Origin: Bog-473 sp963751335
GTDB lineage: Bacteria; Actinomycetota; Acidimicrobiia; Acidimicrobiales; RAAP-2
Reading direction: 5' to 3'
DNA length: 64,000 nt
Assembly (NCBI GenBank): GCA_963751335.1
Contig: CAVVUB010000004.1
Location: forward strand, 186,001-250,000
Part shown: positions 1 to 8,855 of the stretch, in pieces
Layout of the letters: each line of letters opens with the position of its first letter
Position numbering within the stretch: position 1 is the stretch's first letter
The notes under the pieces: model-generated
The model's input: only the letters and a program-made list of their open reading frames with translations
Told to the model about the DNA's origin: nothing
Databases searched by the model: none
Position numbers and translations under genes: made by a program

Positions 1-518
1 ATGCAGAGTGGGGGGTGGGGGCGCTGTATCGGCTTCGGCTCGTTGCGGGCGTCGTGAAGCTGGTAGTACTGACCGTTGAGAGAAGTCGTCTCCTGCGAAA
101 GGAGTCCGACGATCACCTCACAGGCTTCTTCGAAGCGGTCGCTGCGCTGGGATGGAGTGCCCAGCTCAATCCCGTAGGCTCCCGACTCCTCCTCGTTCCA
201 CCCGGCCCCGATCCCGAGTTCGAGACGCCCTCCCGAAACGATGTCGAGGGTGCTCGCCATGTTGGCGAGAACTGCCGGATGGCGATAGTGGATGCCGGTC
301 ACCAGGGTGCCCATACGTAGACGGGTTGTTGCCTGGGCCAGCGCCGTCAAGGTGACCCAGCCCTCCATGCAAGGGCCGGTGCTGTCGGAAAAGATCGGGT
401 AGAAGTGGTCGAAGGTCCAGCCCGACTCGAACAGCTCGATGTCGTCGGCGGCCTTCCACACCGCGAGCATGTCGGTCCAGGTCGTATCCTGCGGCGAGGT
501 TTTGAAGGCGAAGCGCAT
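1..518 (-). CDS. LLM-class (luciferase-like) F420-type oxidoreductase, 3' end outside window
   Basis: The gene starts at ATG 518 and runs off the left edge, leaving about 172 N-terminal residues. The start MRFAFKTSPQDTTWTDML, the segment SGWTFDHFYPIF and the stretch TRLRMGTLVTGIHYRHPA followed by VSGGRLELGIGAGWNEEE are the typical first half of the TIM-barrel luciferase-like monooxygenase family; GAGW belongs to the cofactor-binding loop region. In Actinomycetota such proteins usually use coenzyme F420 rather than FMN, but the cofactor here is inferred. They act in the cytosol on small organic substrates that cannot be predicted. No operon partner is visible because the 3' side is missing. 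The 156 bases upstream to the next gene show nothing notable. Confidence 0.85.
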   Translation of the reverse strand, partial: MRFAFKTSPQDTTWTDMLAVWKAADDIELFESGWTFDHFYPIFSDSTGPCMEGWVTLTALAQATTRLRMGTLVTGIHYRHPAVLANMASTLDIVSGGRLELGIGAGWNEEESGAYGIELGTPSQRSDRFEEACEVIVGLLSQETTSLNGQYYQLHDARNEPKPIQRPHPPLC

Positions 519-674
519 GGTCCCACGCTACTTCCGGCCGACAGGCGACCGTAGAGATGTCCACCCCTCGAGTCGCGCCAGCAGGTTGAGCGGCCCCGGT
601 CAATAGGGCACCCCACCGAGGATTGAGCGGACACGCCTCAAGCTTCGGGACGAGAACCGCTGCCCGAGACCGCT

Positions 675-1304
675 TCAACGATAGGCGGTGATCTCGAGCT
701 CTTGCTTGAAGTGGTGAAACGGCGATCCGGGCCGGTAGTCCTCGGGGATATCGTCGATGGTGTCGTAGACAGCGACGTCGAAGACATTGGACGATCGGAT
801 GTCCTCTTCGATCGCGACGCCGCACAGTCTCAGTTCAGTCGCCGTATCGAAGCAGTTTACCAACAGAACGATTTCGTCGCGTAACTCTTCGTAGCGCTGG
901 CGCGAGACACGGCCCAGCAACGTGTACTCGCAACCGTTGGGCGAGGCACCGATTTGGCGGCCGATCATGGCGTGATGCCGCCCGTCGTCAATGCAGTAGA
1001 GGGTGAGGTTGCCGGCTTCCAGGCACTCGCGTATCCGATCGTGTCGTTCGTGGACCGGCAGGAGGTGCCATTGGATGTGGCGACGTTCCTTCATGGCCCA
1101 CAGCGCGCCGCGGGGGATGGTGTGCTCGGGTTCGTCCTCTTCGAGCGGAGTCGAGACGTCCTGTCCAACCAGGGGCTCCTGGGCCACGGCAAAGGTGGGG
1201 TCGATGATGATGTCGCCAGGCTTTGGGTGGCCGGCCGAGGCCGGCACGGCCTCTCCCCATTCGTGGACCTGTTCACCCTGTTCCCCGTCACCCTGACCCG
1301 TCAT
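675..1304 (-). CDS. hypothetical protein, acidic, about 209 aa
   Basis: I do not recognise this protein. The start is placed at ATG 1304 because GGGAGGG lies six bases upstream; an in-frame ATG at 1334 would add ten residues without a comparable site. The first 40 residues are polar and probably disordered. The rest looks like a compact globular domain with HIQWHLLPVHERHDRIRECL, then LTLYCIDDGRHHAMIGRQIG and CEYTLLGRVSRQRYEEL, ending in a negatively charged tail. There is no signal peptide and no membrane segment. Codon use is GC-rich at third positions, which supports coding. It appears monocistronic, with the flavoprotein gene on the other side of a 408-base spacer. Confidence 0.6.
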   Translation of the reverse strand: MTGQGDGEQGEQVHEWGEAVPASAGHPKPGDIIIDPTFAVAQEPLVGQDVSTPLEEDEPEHTIPRGALWAMKERRHIQWHLLPVHERHDRIRECLEAGNLTLYCIDDGRHHAMIGRQIGASPNGCEYTLLGRVSRQRYEELRDEIVLLVNCFDTATELRLCGVAIEEDIRSSNVFDVAVYDTIDDIPEDYRPGSPFHHFKQELEITAYR

Positions 1305-1631
1305 CGGTGCCCTCCCGTGCGTCGTTCGGCTCAAGCCTGGACCCTATCGGCAGTCGAGCCGGTCTGGGGCCTCGTCCGACCAATTAGGGACGCCGGGCGG
1401 GAGTGGGATCCGCTGCCGCAACGGCTGGGACGGTTCCAGCGAGCCACGGTGTGGCAACGACACCAGCGAGGGCGAGGCTCGAGCTGGCGAACCCTCCAGT
1501 CACTGGACGGATCGATTTCATTCTGCGTCCTCTCGGCTCTGTGGGGAAGATCTGCCCCACTTCTGGTCCTACGTACTCGGTGCCGCCGACCTGATCATGC
1601 GGCGCGGCATATGACTCGTCTTGTGTGATCG

Positions 1632-1669
1632 AACGTCAATCAATATGTCAACGCGACCGATTTGACGTT
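1632..1669. promoter_or_regulatory. inverted repeat / candidate operator upstream of the flavoprotein gene
   Basis: AACGTCAA (1632-1639) and TTGACGTT (1662-1669) are perfect 8-base inverted arms 22 bases apart, and a further GTCAA half-site (1647-1651) sits between them. The element is 44 bases upstream of the chosen start at 1713, which is where a repressor or activator site would be. The rest of the 1305-1712 spacer shows no convincing gene. The regulator is unknown; TetR-type proteins often bind such paired half-sites, which is inference only. Confidence 0.4.
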
Positions 1670-1712
1670 ACGGTCATGCTGTCCACGATCGTGTCCTGTC
1701 GAGAGGAGTGGG

Positions 1713-3188
1713 ATGGAGCCGATCCCGCCGCAAGAGGTCAGTGAAGTTCAGTTCGACGAGACCGTCGATGTCGTCGTGGTCGGGCTCGGCGTCGCCGGCG
1801 CATGCGCCGCGGTGTCGGCTCGGCAAGCCGGAGCGGACGTATTAGTCGTCGAACGGAGTTCGGAGCCCGGCGGGACGTCGGCGCACTCCGGCGGCTTGAT
1901 CTACCTGGGAGGCGGCACCGCGCTCCAGATCGCCTGCGGGTACCAGGACTCGGTTGACAACATGGCCGCCTTCCTGCGATCTGCGCTCGGGCCTGGTGTG
2001 GACGACGACCGCGTCGACGCCTATTGCGAGGGTTCGCCGGAGCACTTTGATTGGCTGGTCGCGATCGGCGTTCCGTTCCGGGCGGCATTCTGCGACGAAC
2101 CAAACCGGGAGTCGCCTGACGACTCGGGACTCGTCTTCAGTGGTGGGGAGGACACCTATCCGTTCGACGAGGTGTCGGTTCCCGTGCCCCGTGGTCACAA
2201 GCCACGGTGGATTGACTCCGCTGGCGGGTTCCTGATGAAACGCCTCGGAGCCGCCGTGTCGACGAGCGGCGCCGTCGTGGTTACCGACACCCAGGCCCAG
2301 TCGCTCATCGTCGATGGCGACGCTGTCGTCGGCATTCAGATGCTGAGCGACGCCGGCGCCAGCACCGTCCGGGTCCGCGGAGGGGTCATTCTGGCAACCG
2401 GTGGCTTCATCCACAACGAGGGGATGGTCGCCGAGTACTGCCCGCTCGCCCATGTGCCCGAAGCGGTGTGGCGGATCGGCACCCCGAATGATGACGGCCG
2501 CGGAATCCGCCTGGGCGTCGGCGTCGGTGCCGCGACGACTCGACTCGACGCATTCGAGTGCGCGTTGCCCCTGGCGCCCCCACACCGCCTTGCCCGGGGA
2601 ATCCTCGTCGACCGCGAAGGCCGGAGATTCATCAACGAGGACACCTACACCGGCCGCATTGGGCTCCACGCCCTCCGCGACCATGATGGCTTCGTCCACA
2701 TGATCACGGACGACGTGATTCACGAACCGAACCTTCTTGGGCTCCGTGTGAGCGCTGCCGCGGCCACACCCGAGGAGCTCGCGGCTGACATCGGAGTGTC
2801 GCCTGAAGGGCTCGCTCGCACGGTCCGGGAGTACAACGAGGCAGCAGCTCACGGGGTTGACCCGACTTTTCACAAGCGTTCGCCCTACCTCCAGCCGATC
2901 GGCGTGCCGCCAGCCACCGGCGTCGGTGCCGTCGACCTGCGGGTCGACCATGGCGCCATCTACGCGACCTTCACGCTTGGCGGTCTGAGCACCGATCGCG
3001 AAGGTGCCGCCCTGGACGGCAGTGGTCGGCCGATCCCCGGTCTCTACGCGGCGGGGAGGACCGCCGCCAGCCTGGCAGCGCATCACTACGCAAGCGGCAT
3101 CAGCCTTGGGGACGGGTCGTTCTTCGGGCGGCGGGCAGGTCGCCGTGCGGCGCACCAAGCCAAAGAGGCGCGCTCGCCCTCCCACTAG
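1713..3188 (+). CDS. FAD-binding dehydrogenase (fumarate reductase / 3-ketosteroid-dehydrogenase type flavoprotein)
   Basis: This 491-residue protein begins at ATG 1713 behind GAGAGGAG; an upstream in-frame ATG at 1662 lacks a site. The N-terminus has the Rossmann dinucleotide motif VVVVGLGVAGACAA with VVERSSEPGG and the glycine-rich SAHSGGLIYLGGG loop of the FAD_binding_2 family. A second FAD contact, GGVILATGGFIHNEG, is mid-protein, and GLYAAGRTAASLAAHHYASG near the C-terminus closes the flavin site. Relatives desaturate steroid or acyl ring ketones or reduce fumarate-like substrates. The substrate cannot be assigned here. The gene stands alone, with a candidate operator 44 bases upstream. 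No truncation or frame break is seen. Confidence 0.88.
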   Translation: MEPIPPQEVSEVQFDETVDVVVVGLGVAGACAAVSARQAGADVLVVERSSEPGGTSAHSGGLIYLGGGTALQIACGYQDSVDNMAAFLRSALGPGVDDDRVDAYCEGSPEHFDWLVAIGVPFRAAFCDEPNRESPDDSGLVFSGGEDTYPFDEVSVPVPRGHKPRWIDSAGGFLMKRLGAAVSTSGAVVVTDTQAQSLIVDGDAVVGIQMLSDAGASTVRVRGGVILATGGFIHNEGMVAEYCPLAHVPEAVWRIGTPNDDGRGIRLGVGVGAATTRLDAFECALPLAPPHRLARGILVDREGRRFINEDTYTGRIGLHALRDHDGFVHMITDDVIHEPNLLGLRVSAAAATPEELAADIGVSPEGLARTVREYNEAAAHGVDPTFHKRSPYLQPIGVPPATGVGAVDLRVDHGAIYATFTLGGLSTDREGAALDGSGRPIPGLYAAGRTAASLAAHHYASGISLGDGSFFGRRAGRRAAHQAKEARSPSH

Positions 3189-3280
3189 CTCGATGAGTCA
3201 GGAGCGCAGGCTTCCGACCGTGGAACGGGTCACCTCCAGGCGACCACAGGAGCAGCAACGGATCGATGTCTCCAGGGGAG

Positions 3281-3904
3281 TCAGCGGAACGTCAGCTGTA
3301 ACATTGCTGCCAGCTCACGGAGCGCGACATCGGGGTCCGTCACCTTGATGGTGTGCATACCGAGCGCCCGAGCCGGCTTGAGGTTGACCCCGAGATCGTC
3401 GAGGAATACGCATTCATCGGGCTTCACATCCAGTGCCGAGCAAGCCAGTTCATAGAAGCGCGGGTCGGGCTTGCGCACGCCGAGCGTCCGGGACTCGAGC
3501 ACGGCATCGAAGAGTTCGTACACGGCGGCGACCTCGGCCGAAACCTCGGCCTCGGCTGATCCGAAGTTGTTCGTCAGGCACGCCGTCTTGTACGCCGCCC
3601 GGCAGATCCGGATTGCAGCCACCATCTCCGGTCTGATCTGGCCGGCCAGGCGTTCAAGCACCGAACGGCCGTCCACTTCATGTCCGAGCGCACGGGCCTC
3701 TTCCGACCACAGCACGGCGAAGGTGTCCAGATCGACCTCGCTCCGTTCCAAGCGGGCCCACGCATTCTTGTCCGGATTCGTTGCGTTCAGACTGCGAATG
3801 AATCCTGGTGGTAGGCCCTGCTCCTCCTCGAGTCGGCTGAATGCGTCGAACGGGCTCGAAGAAATAACCCCTCCGAAATCGAACAGCACCGCTCGTATTG
3901 CCAC
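3281..3904 (-). CDS. HAD-superfamily hydrolase, epoxide-hydrolase-N / ACAD10 phosphatase type
   Basis: A GTG at 3904 preceded by GAGGGAGG gives a 207-residue protein starting (M)AIRAVLFDFGGVISSSPF; the reading frame stays open 309 bases further upstream but without a better start. HAD motif I is DFGGV (nucleophile Asp with Gly at the usual second Asp), motif II is ACLTNNFGS, the motif III lysine is in LGVRKPDPRFYE, and motif IV is VFLDDLGVNLKPAR. The order and the NxKPAR ending match the sEH-N/ACAD10-like subfamily, which dephosphorylates small organic phosphates or is catalytically cryptic. It is transcribed alone. The 368 bases between it and the next minus-strand gene (3905-4272) hold no gene I can support. 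Confidence 0.85.
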   Translation of the reverse strand: MAIRAVLFDFGGVISSSPFDAFSRLEEEQGLPPGFIRSLNATNPDKNAWARLERSEVDLDTFAVLWSEEARALGHEVDGRSVLERLAGQIRPEMVAAIRICRAAYKTACLTNNFGSAEAEVSAEVAAVYELFDAVLESRTLGVRKPDPRFYELACSALDVKPDECVFLDDLGVNLKPARALGMHTIKVTDPDVALRELAAMLQLTFR

Positions 3905-4272
3905 AGACCCTCCCTCGTCGAGACTGCTCCAAGTTTCGCAGGCGTGCGCCATCTCAGCGTCCAGGGGGGCGACCGGAATGGTTCGGGCGAGAGTGAACCG
4001 AGTGCGGGCCGGGATGAGACTCGACCTCCGCACCAGATGGAGGTTGCGCCGGTCGCTTCGCAGCAAGGCCGGTCGGGGCCTCGCCGGCGTGTTGGCCACC
4101 ATCGCGGCCGGGGCTTGCCTCGCGAGTTTGCTCGTCAGATTTCCGAGGAACTCTTGCGTACGTGAAGTTATCGGCAGAGCCGCCGATCCGGTCAAGTTCT
4201 CGTGCGCGGGCATTGGAGGGCCGGGACGTGGTGCGTCAAAAGGCTCGGGCTCGGGTCACGTGGCGCCCTCCC

Positions 4273-5055
4273 TCAGCCGGCTTTCGACTTCCCGACGCCC
4301 TTCCTCTGCTCGACGACCGGCGCGAGGCGGGCCGCCACCGGGGACGTGAACAGGAACAGGATCCAGACGTACTTGGCCTCAGCGGGCACGGTCCAGGCCA
4401 GGAGAATGGAGAGCCCGATGATGCAGAGCACCAACGCGACGCGGATGTGGGCGGTGAGCTCGTCGTGCGCCGACCGGTGGCCGTCCTCCACCAGGTTGTG
4501 ATGTGTGGCATAGAGAACGATCCACTGGCTGGACAGGCTGATCAGGGCGAGGTTCAGCCCGAACAAGGTGATGGCCACGGGGTTGCTCCCGTATCGGCCG
4601 ATGAGGTCCGAGGTGAACGGCATGAGGGTCAGCGCCAGCAGGAAGCCGAAGTTGCGCCAGGCCAGACCCTCGCTGTGTCCCCGCATACCTCGCATCGCGC
4701 GGTGATGGACGAGCCAGAACTGGGCGATGATGAGAAACGACACGAGGTAGCTCGTGAGCTCCGAGCCGTCGATGTTGAGCGCTTGCCAGAGGTCCGAGGC
4801 CGAATTCTCGTCCGCCAGTTTCAGTGCCGGAACCTGGAGCTGCAGGACCAGCAGGGTCAGCGCAATAGCCACGACCCCGTCGGTCAGCGCGAGAAGGCGG
4901 TCGATGCCAGGGATACTCGTGTCATCCGGCTCGGCCACCGGCCAGAGCATGGCAGATGCTCCCATCCCAGACGGGGAATTGGGGGCAGCCGCCGGAACGT
5001 CTCCGGAGCCTGCGTCGGAGGCGGCCCCGCTCGGCGTGGTCGGTCTGGTGTTCAC
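4273..5055 (-). CDS. TMEM175/DUF1211-family membrane protein (putative potassium channel)
   Basis: The protein has about six predicted membrane segments, and the first carries the family signature RLLALTDGVVAIALTLLV (consensus FSDGVFAIAITLLVL). Later segments include LTSYLVSFLIIAQFWLVHHR, the MRGMRGHSEGLAWRNFGFL linker and LALTLMPFTSDLIGRYG. Prokaryotic TMEM175 homologues assemble as tetrameric K+-conducting channels in the plasma membrane; transfer of this function is by family only. I chose GTG 5055 (260 aa), with AAAGG eleven bases upstream; an ATG at 5157 would add 34 residues of unlikely composition, and ATG 4965 is also possible. The C-terminus is basic (VVEQRKGVGKSKAG). No operon partners are evident. 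Confidence 0.8.
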   Translation of the reverse strand: MNTRPTTPSGAASDAGSGDVPAAAPNSPSGMGASAMLWPVAEPDDTSIPGIDRLLALTDGVVAIALTLLVLQLQVPALKLADENSASDLWQALNIDGSELTSYLVSFLIIAQFWLVHHRAMRGMRGHSEGLAWRNFGFLLALTLMPFTSDLIGRYGSNPVAITLFGLNLALISLSSQWIVLYATHHNLVEDGHRSAHDELTAHIRVALVLCIIGLSILLAWTVPAEAKYVWILFLFTSPVAARLAPVVEQRKGVGKSKAG

Positions 5056-5138
5056 GGCCTCGTTCGCCTTTCGCTCGGACCGGCGGTGTGGCCTGTCATC
5101 AACGAGGTGGTGTTCCCGGCCCGCCTCCGCGGGGCTGA

Positions 5139-5373
5139 GTGGCCGTGGCCACCGCAATCAACCGGCTGGCCGTCTGCGTGGAGGCCGGACCTCCTCTCGC
5201 TGGTCAATGCCATCCCGAACGAAGGGACGTTCGCGTTCCTCGCCGGCTTCCGCATCGTGATCCTCGCTTACGTGCGCTCGCACGTGTCCGGGACCAAGGG
5301 CAAGACACTCGCGGAGCCTGAGATGTGGAACGATCCCGAGGAGCTCCGTCGGGCCGTCTCCACCCGGGAGTGA
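5139..5373 (+). pseudogene. small hypothetical protein gene with a one-base frame break
   Basis: Two overlapping plus-strand frames show strong GC3 coding bias end to end. The first starts at GTG 5139 behind GCGGGG and reads MAVATAINRLAVCVEA. The second continues DLLSLVNAIPNEGTFAFLAG and ends in EMWNDPEELRRAVSTRE at 5373. Removing one G at 5187-5188 joins them into a protein of about 77 residues with one hydrophobic stretch (FAFLAGFRIVILAYV). I do not recognise the family. It lies between two minus-strand genes, convergent with the SDR gene. It may be a genuine small gene damaged by a sequencing indel, or a decayed one. Confidence 0.4.
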
Positions 5374-5392
5374 CCGGCCTCCTCGGGCGGGC

Positions 5393-6196
5393 TCAGACGA
5401 AGTCGGATCCACCGTCCACGTTGACCGAGGCACCCGTCACGTAGCCGTTGCGCCGCGACACGAGGTACGCCGTGATCGTGGCCACCTCGTCGGGCAGTCC
5501 GGCCCGGCCCACGTCGGCCGGCTGGTGGAAGTGTTCGTCGATCCAGTTCATGACGTCGTGCGGATCGGTGGGGTCCTTGTTCTCGGCCGCGAAGATCTCC
5601 CGCAGGTTCTCGGTAAAGCTCGCCGTGACGATGGTGCCCGGACAGATGGTGTTCACCAGGATGCCCTCGGGGGCCAGCGACTTGGCCAGGTTCTTCGAGA
5701 TACTCGAGACGGCGGATTTGGCCGCCGTGTAGGCGACGATCAGCGGGCTCTGGCGCTGAACGGAGTGCGCCGAGAAGATGGCGATGCGGCCCCATTCGGC
5801 TGCCCGGATCGCGGGCAGCGCCGCCCGGACGCTGCGCACGCACGACATGGTGCCGAGGGCGAACGCCTCGTCCCATCCGGCGTCGTCGAGCTGCTCGAAG
5901 CGGCCGGCGCCCGGGCCGATGGTGTGGACCAGGATGTTGAGCGTGGGCCAGCGACGCGCCACCTCGGCGAAGCCGTCCTCGATCGACGACGTGTCTCTCA
6001 TGTCCACCGAGACGCCGAAGGCTTCGGGTGCGCCGGCGGCCAGGAGAGCCTCGACCGTCTCGTCGAGGGCCTCCCGGCCCCGGGCCATGACGGCGACCCG
6101 GGCGCCGTCCGCCGCCAGTACCTCAGCCACGGCCCGGCCCATACCCTTGCTCCCCCCGGTTACGACCGCGGTCGCGTCAACCAATCCCAAGTCCAC
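5393..6196 (-). CDS. SDR-family NAD(P)-dependent oxidoreductase (3-oxoacyl-ACP reductase type)
   Basis: A complete 267-residue classical short-chain dehydrogenase. The cofactor motif is TAVVTGGSKGMGRAVAE (TGxxxGxG) and the conserved Asp follows in VSVDMRDT. The catalytic Ser is in RIAIFSAHS and the Tyr-Lys pair is in VAYTAAKSAVSS. The C-terminal VNVDGGSDFV is the usual FabG-like ending. LVHTIGPGAG replaces the common NNAG motif, which suggests a specialised subfamily. It is the last gene of a minus-strand operon (DUF1214, sulfotransferase, SDR), 35 bases after the sulfotransferase stop. The trio suggests metabolism of a hydroxylated lipid or steroid-like compound; the substrate is unknown. 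Confidence 0.88.
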   Translation of the reverse strand: MDLGLVDATAVVTGGSKGMGRAVAEVLAADGARVAVMARGREALDETVEALLAAGAPEAFGVSVDMRDTSSIEDGFAEVARRWPTLNILVHTIGPGAGRFEQLDDAGWDEAFALGTMSCVRSVRAALPAIRAAEWGRIAIFSAHSVQRQSPLIVAYTAAKSAVSSISKNLAKSLAPEGILVNTICPGTIVTASFTENLREIFAAENKDPTDPHDVMNWIDEHFHQPADVGRAGLPDEVATITAYLVSRRNGYVTGASVNVDGGSDFV

Positions 6197-6231
6197 GCCG
6201 GTCAGCCTCCTCGCATTGTCAGGTCAGGTCC

Positions 6232-7377
6232 TCAGGCGGCGGCATCGTAGGTCGCCAGGTAGCGCGCGAAGCGCTCACGCACCCGGTCGGCGTCGAGCCC
6301 GAAGTCGGTCAGCTCGTAGCTGTGACGCCCGTGGGCGCCCGGCTCGTGTCCACCGGCCCAGCGGCGCACGGCCTCTTCGGTGGCGTCGGTGAACTCCAAC
6401 CCGATCTGCTCGTAGGCAGGGGCCAGCACGGCGATGGGGTCGCGTTGCAGATCGGCGAAGGCCACGTCGGCGAAACGGTCGTCGCCCATGCGGTCGCGGA
6501 AGTCCATGGCCCGGGACACGCCCTGGGCCCAGCGGTCCAGCTGCTCGGCCCCGAGCTCGGCCGCGTCGTCGCGATCGCTGCTCCAGCCCCGGATGTAGTG
6601 GATGAGGCTGCAGACCGAGCCCAGCACGGCCGCGGGGTCGCGGTGGCTCCACAGGAACTTGGCGCCGGGGTAGGTCTCGATCAGCGCATCGAGGGCGAAC
6701 ATGTGCACCGGTGTCTTGAGGTGCCACAGCCGGGGCGGGCAGTGCCACTGGAGAAGGCGCAGGACGCGCCGGTGGTACTCGTAGGTGACGCGCATGTCGC
6801 ACTCGGTGACCCAGTCCATGTAGCTGGGGACTCGGGCCATGCCGTCGAAGTGGACGGTGCGGAAGGTCATGCCCATCAAGTCCTGGCACTCGGTCGGCGT
6901 CGTCGCCTCCTCGTGATGCATGCTCGCCATCAAGGGGTACAGCTCGTGCATCATGGCGAGGCCGGCCTCGGTCTCGGCGATGCGGGGGTCGGTGTGCTGC
7001 GTCGATTCCTCCGGCGGCGGGCAGGGCGAGCTCGACTCCCACAGGCGTAGCGAGCGGAATTGTGGATCGGCCGCCACCAGCTGGCTGAGCGCGGTGGTGC
7101 CAGTCCGGGGGAGTCCGATGACGAAGACCGGGCCCTCGACCTCCTCGTGTTCGATCTCGGGGTGGTTCCGGTAGGTCTCCTCGATACGCAGGCGCGACGA
7201 GAGCAGCATCACGAGGCGGACCTGCTGGACGATCTCGCCCACCTCGGTCAGGTCGGCCTCCTCGTTCATGGAGGCAGTCAATCGCTCGAGACCCTCGCGG
7301 TGTGCGCCGTCGCCGAAGTCGTCGAGGCCGGTTTGCCGGCGCGTCTCGTCCTCGAGTTCGTCGGGCCGCAGCGTCAT
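6232..7377 (-). CDS. sulfotransferase family protein
   Basis: The 381-residue protein carries both PAPS-binding motifs of the sulfotransferase fold: the 5'-phosphosulfate loop VIGLPRTGTTALSQLVAADP (around residues 97-116) and the 3'-phosphate motif SHRDPAAVLGSVCS. These are preceded by an N-terminal helical part and followed by the usual C-terminal segment with YEQIGLEFTD. Such cytosolic enzymes transfer sulfate from PAPS to hydroxyl groups of lipids or small molecules, and many actinobacterial members of this Sulfotransfer_3 type are uncharacterised. ATG 7377 overlaps the stop of the DUF1214 gene (ATGA), so the two are translationally coupled. No damage is visible. Confidence 0.88.
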   Translation of the reverse strand: MTLRPDELEDETRRQTGLDDFGDGAHREGLERLTASMNEEADLTEVGEIVQQVRLVMLLSSRLRIEETYRNHPEIEHEEVEGPVFVIGLPRTGTTALSQLVAADPQFRSLRLWESSSPCPPPEESTQHTDPRIAETEAGLAMMHELYPLMASMHHEEATTPTECQDLMGMTFRTVHFDGMARVPSYMDWVTECDMRVTYEYHRRVLRLLQWHCPPRLWHLKTPVHMFALDALIETYPGAKFLWSHRDPAAVLGSVCSLIHYIRGWSSDRDDAAELGAEQLDRWAQGVSRAMDFRDRMGDDRFADVAFADLQRDPIAVLAPAYEQIGLEFTDATEEAVRRWAGGHEPGAHGRHSYELTDFGLDADRVRERFARYLATYDAAA

Positions 7378-8606
7378 CGGGTGAACCGCGTGCTCACAGC
7401 CAGGCGCCGCGCGGCCAGGACGGCCTTTCTCTCCTCCGGCCCGACCCGTCGGGTCTCCGGGGGCAGCGCGTGCACGACGTCGGCCAGTGGGAGCACCCGG
7501 GTCGAGGGCACGGGCGCGGTCGAGGTGCGCACGCAGCGCAGGATCATCGGCCCGGTGCTATGGCCGGCCGTGTCCAACCAGTTGGCCACGCCGGGGTCTT
7601 CGTCGGCCACGACGACCCGCACAATGCCATCGTCGTCCACGTCGGCTTGGAAACCGTTCAGGCTGCTTTGGTGTGCCGCGTAGTCAATGGTCTCCCACCA
7701 CGGGTTCCCGAGGGAGTAGCTCCAATAGAGGCCGTCGGGCGGGGGCACCTCGAGCAGCAGCGCTTCGCCGGGGGCCAGCTGCCAGGACCCGATGACGGGG
7801 CGGTTCTCCGCCGCGGCACCCATGGCCGTACCGTCGAGTGGCGGCAGGAAGGTGTTCGGGGTGTCGGGGTGGGAGAACCCCAGGAAGAACTCGAGGTTGC
7901 CCTCAACGAAGTCACCGAGCGCCACGATCTGGCGAGCCACCACGGCGCGTGGGTCCTCGGCCGGCTTGGAGCCGCGCATCGCGGCCGGGCCCATGCGCTC
8001 GATCGAGAGCGAGGAGGCGACCTCGGTGTCCCAGTCGTAGAAGAAGTGCCGGATCACCAGGTTTGAGGCGTCCTCGGCCAGGGGGAGCCAATTCCCCTCG
8101 TGCTCCTGCGGCGAGAGGACCAGGTCCACCTCGCCGCCGGGACCGAGATCGAGCTCGTCGAGGAGCACGTTGGCCGAGGAGGCCATGCCGGCCATTGATT
8201 GGAGCCCGACGTAGCGCGCCGTGCCCCGGTTGCCCCGGAGCCGGTAGGACTCGCCCGGCCGTAGGGAGGCGCCGGTGTAGATGCAGTCGGGGCAGTCCAT
8301 GCCCCACTTGTAGACGTTGTCCACGCCCGAAACCTTGAGCGCGACCACCGCGTCGGGGTCCGCCCGCAGGCCGGCGTCGAGGCCGAGGCCGAGCAGGACG
8401 AGCAGATGGCGGAAGCCCGAGGCCACGTCCACCGTGTTGTCGGGCATGCCATCGGCCACCACCCTCTCGGCCGACCGGCGCAGTGCGTCGAAGAGGTGCG
8501 ACAGGGCCCGCCCCGAAACGAGATCGTCCGCCGTCGCGTCGCCGGCCCGCGCCGCCTCCCCGACGGAGAACGGCATCCATGAGGGGTTCTGGAACGAGGT
8601 GCTCAC
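7374..8606 (-). CDS. DUF1214 domain-containing protein
   Basis: About 410 residues. The C-terminal half carries the DUF1214 hallmarks (PPPDGLYWSYSLGNPWWETI, then a variant of the NxWLDTxGH pattern, VANWLDTAGHSTGPMILRCV). The N-terminal part is rich in acidic and hydrophobic residues and includes a Cys pair in KWGMDCPDCIYTGASL. The start GTG 8606 has GGGTGGGG seven bases upstream; GTG 8633 (nine residues longer) is also possible. DUF1214 proteins are frequent next to sulfotransferases and SDRs in Acidimicrobiia and mycobacteria, and their biochemical role is not known. It is the first gene of a three-gene operon, coupled by a four-base overlap to the sulfotransferase. No signal peptide is evident. 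Confidence 0.8.
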   Translation of the reverse strand: MSTSFQNPSWMPFSVGEAARAGDATADDLVSGRALSHLFDALRRSAERVVADGMPDNTVDVASGFRHLLVLLGLGLDAGLRADPDAVVALKVSGVDNVYKWGMDCPDCIYTGASLRPGESYRLRGNRGTARYVGLQSMAGMASSANVLLDELDLGPGGEVDLVLSPQEHEGNWLPLAEDASNLVIRHFFYDWDTEVASSLSIERMGPAAMRGSKPAEDPRAVVARQIVALGDFVEGNLEFFLGFSHPDTPNTFLPPLDGTAMGAAAENRPVIGSWQLAPGEALLLEVPPPDGLYWSYSLGNPWWETIDYAAHQSSLNGFQADVDDDGIVRVVVADEDPGVANWLDTAGHSTGPMILRCVRTSTAPVPSTRVLPLADVVHALPPETRRVGPEERKAVLAARRLAVSTRFTR

Positions 8607-8760
8607 GCGCGTCCCCACCCGTTGGCCATCCACTGCTTCACGTTCACGTTCACGTTCGACCCCCGGCTCGGTTCGGCCGGGTCATGCTGACCCGACGCCG
8701 GCGGAACCGTCAACCCAACAGTCAAAGCGATCCCGGCAGCCGGCGGGTCCGGTCACTGAC

Positions 8761-8793
8761 GGGCTCGGATGGCGGCGCGTCGCGTCTGAGCCC
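8761..8793. terminator. imperfect hairpin between sulP and the DUF1214 operon
   Basis: GGGCTCGGA (8761-8769) pairs with TCTGAGCCC (8785-8793) with one mismatch, across a 15-base GC-rich loop. It lies just after the end of the minus-strand SulP gene and upstream of the DUF1214 operon, so it may end sulP transcription or act in the operon leader. There is no T-tract, so intrinsic termination is not certain. A short TTCACG triplication also lies at about 8637-8657 in the same spacer. Confidence 0.3.
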
Positions 8794-8855
8794 CGGGATA
8801 TCTCGGTGATGACGCGAGACAGGAGAAGGGCGGGCAACGTGCGCGTCGACCTGGT

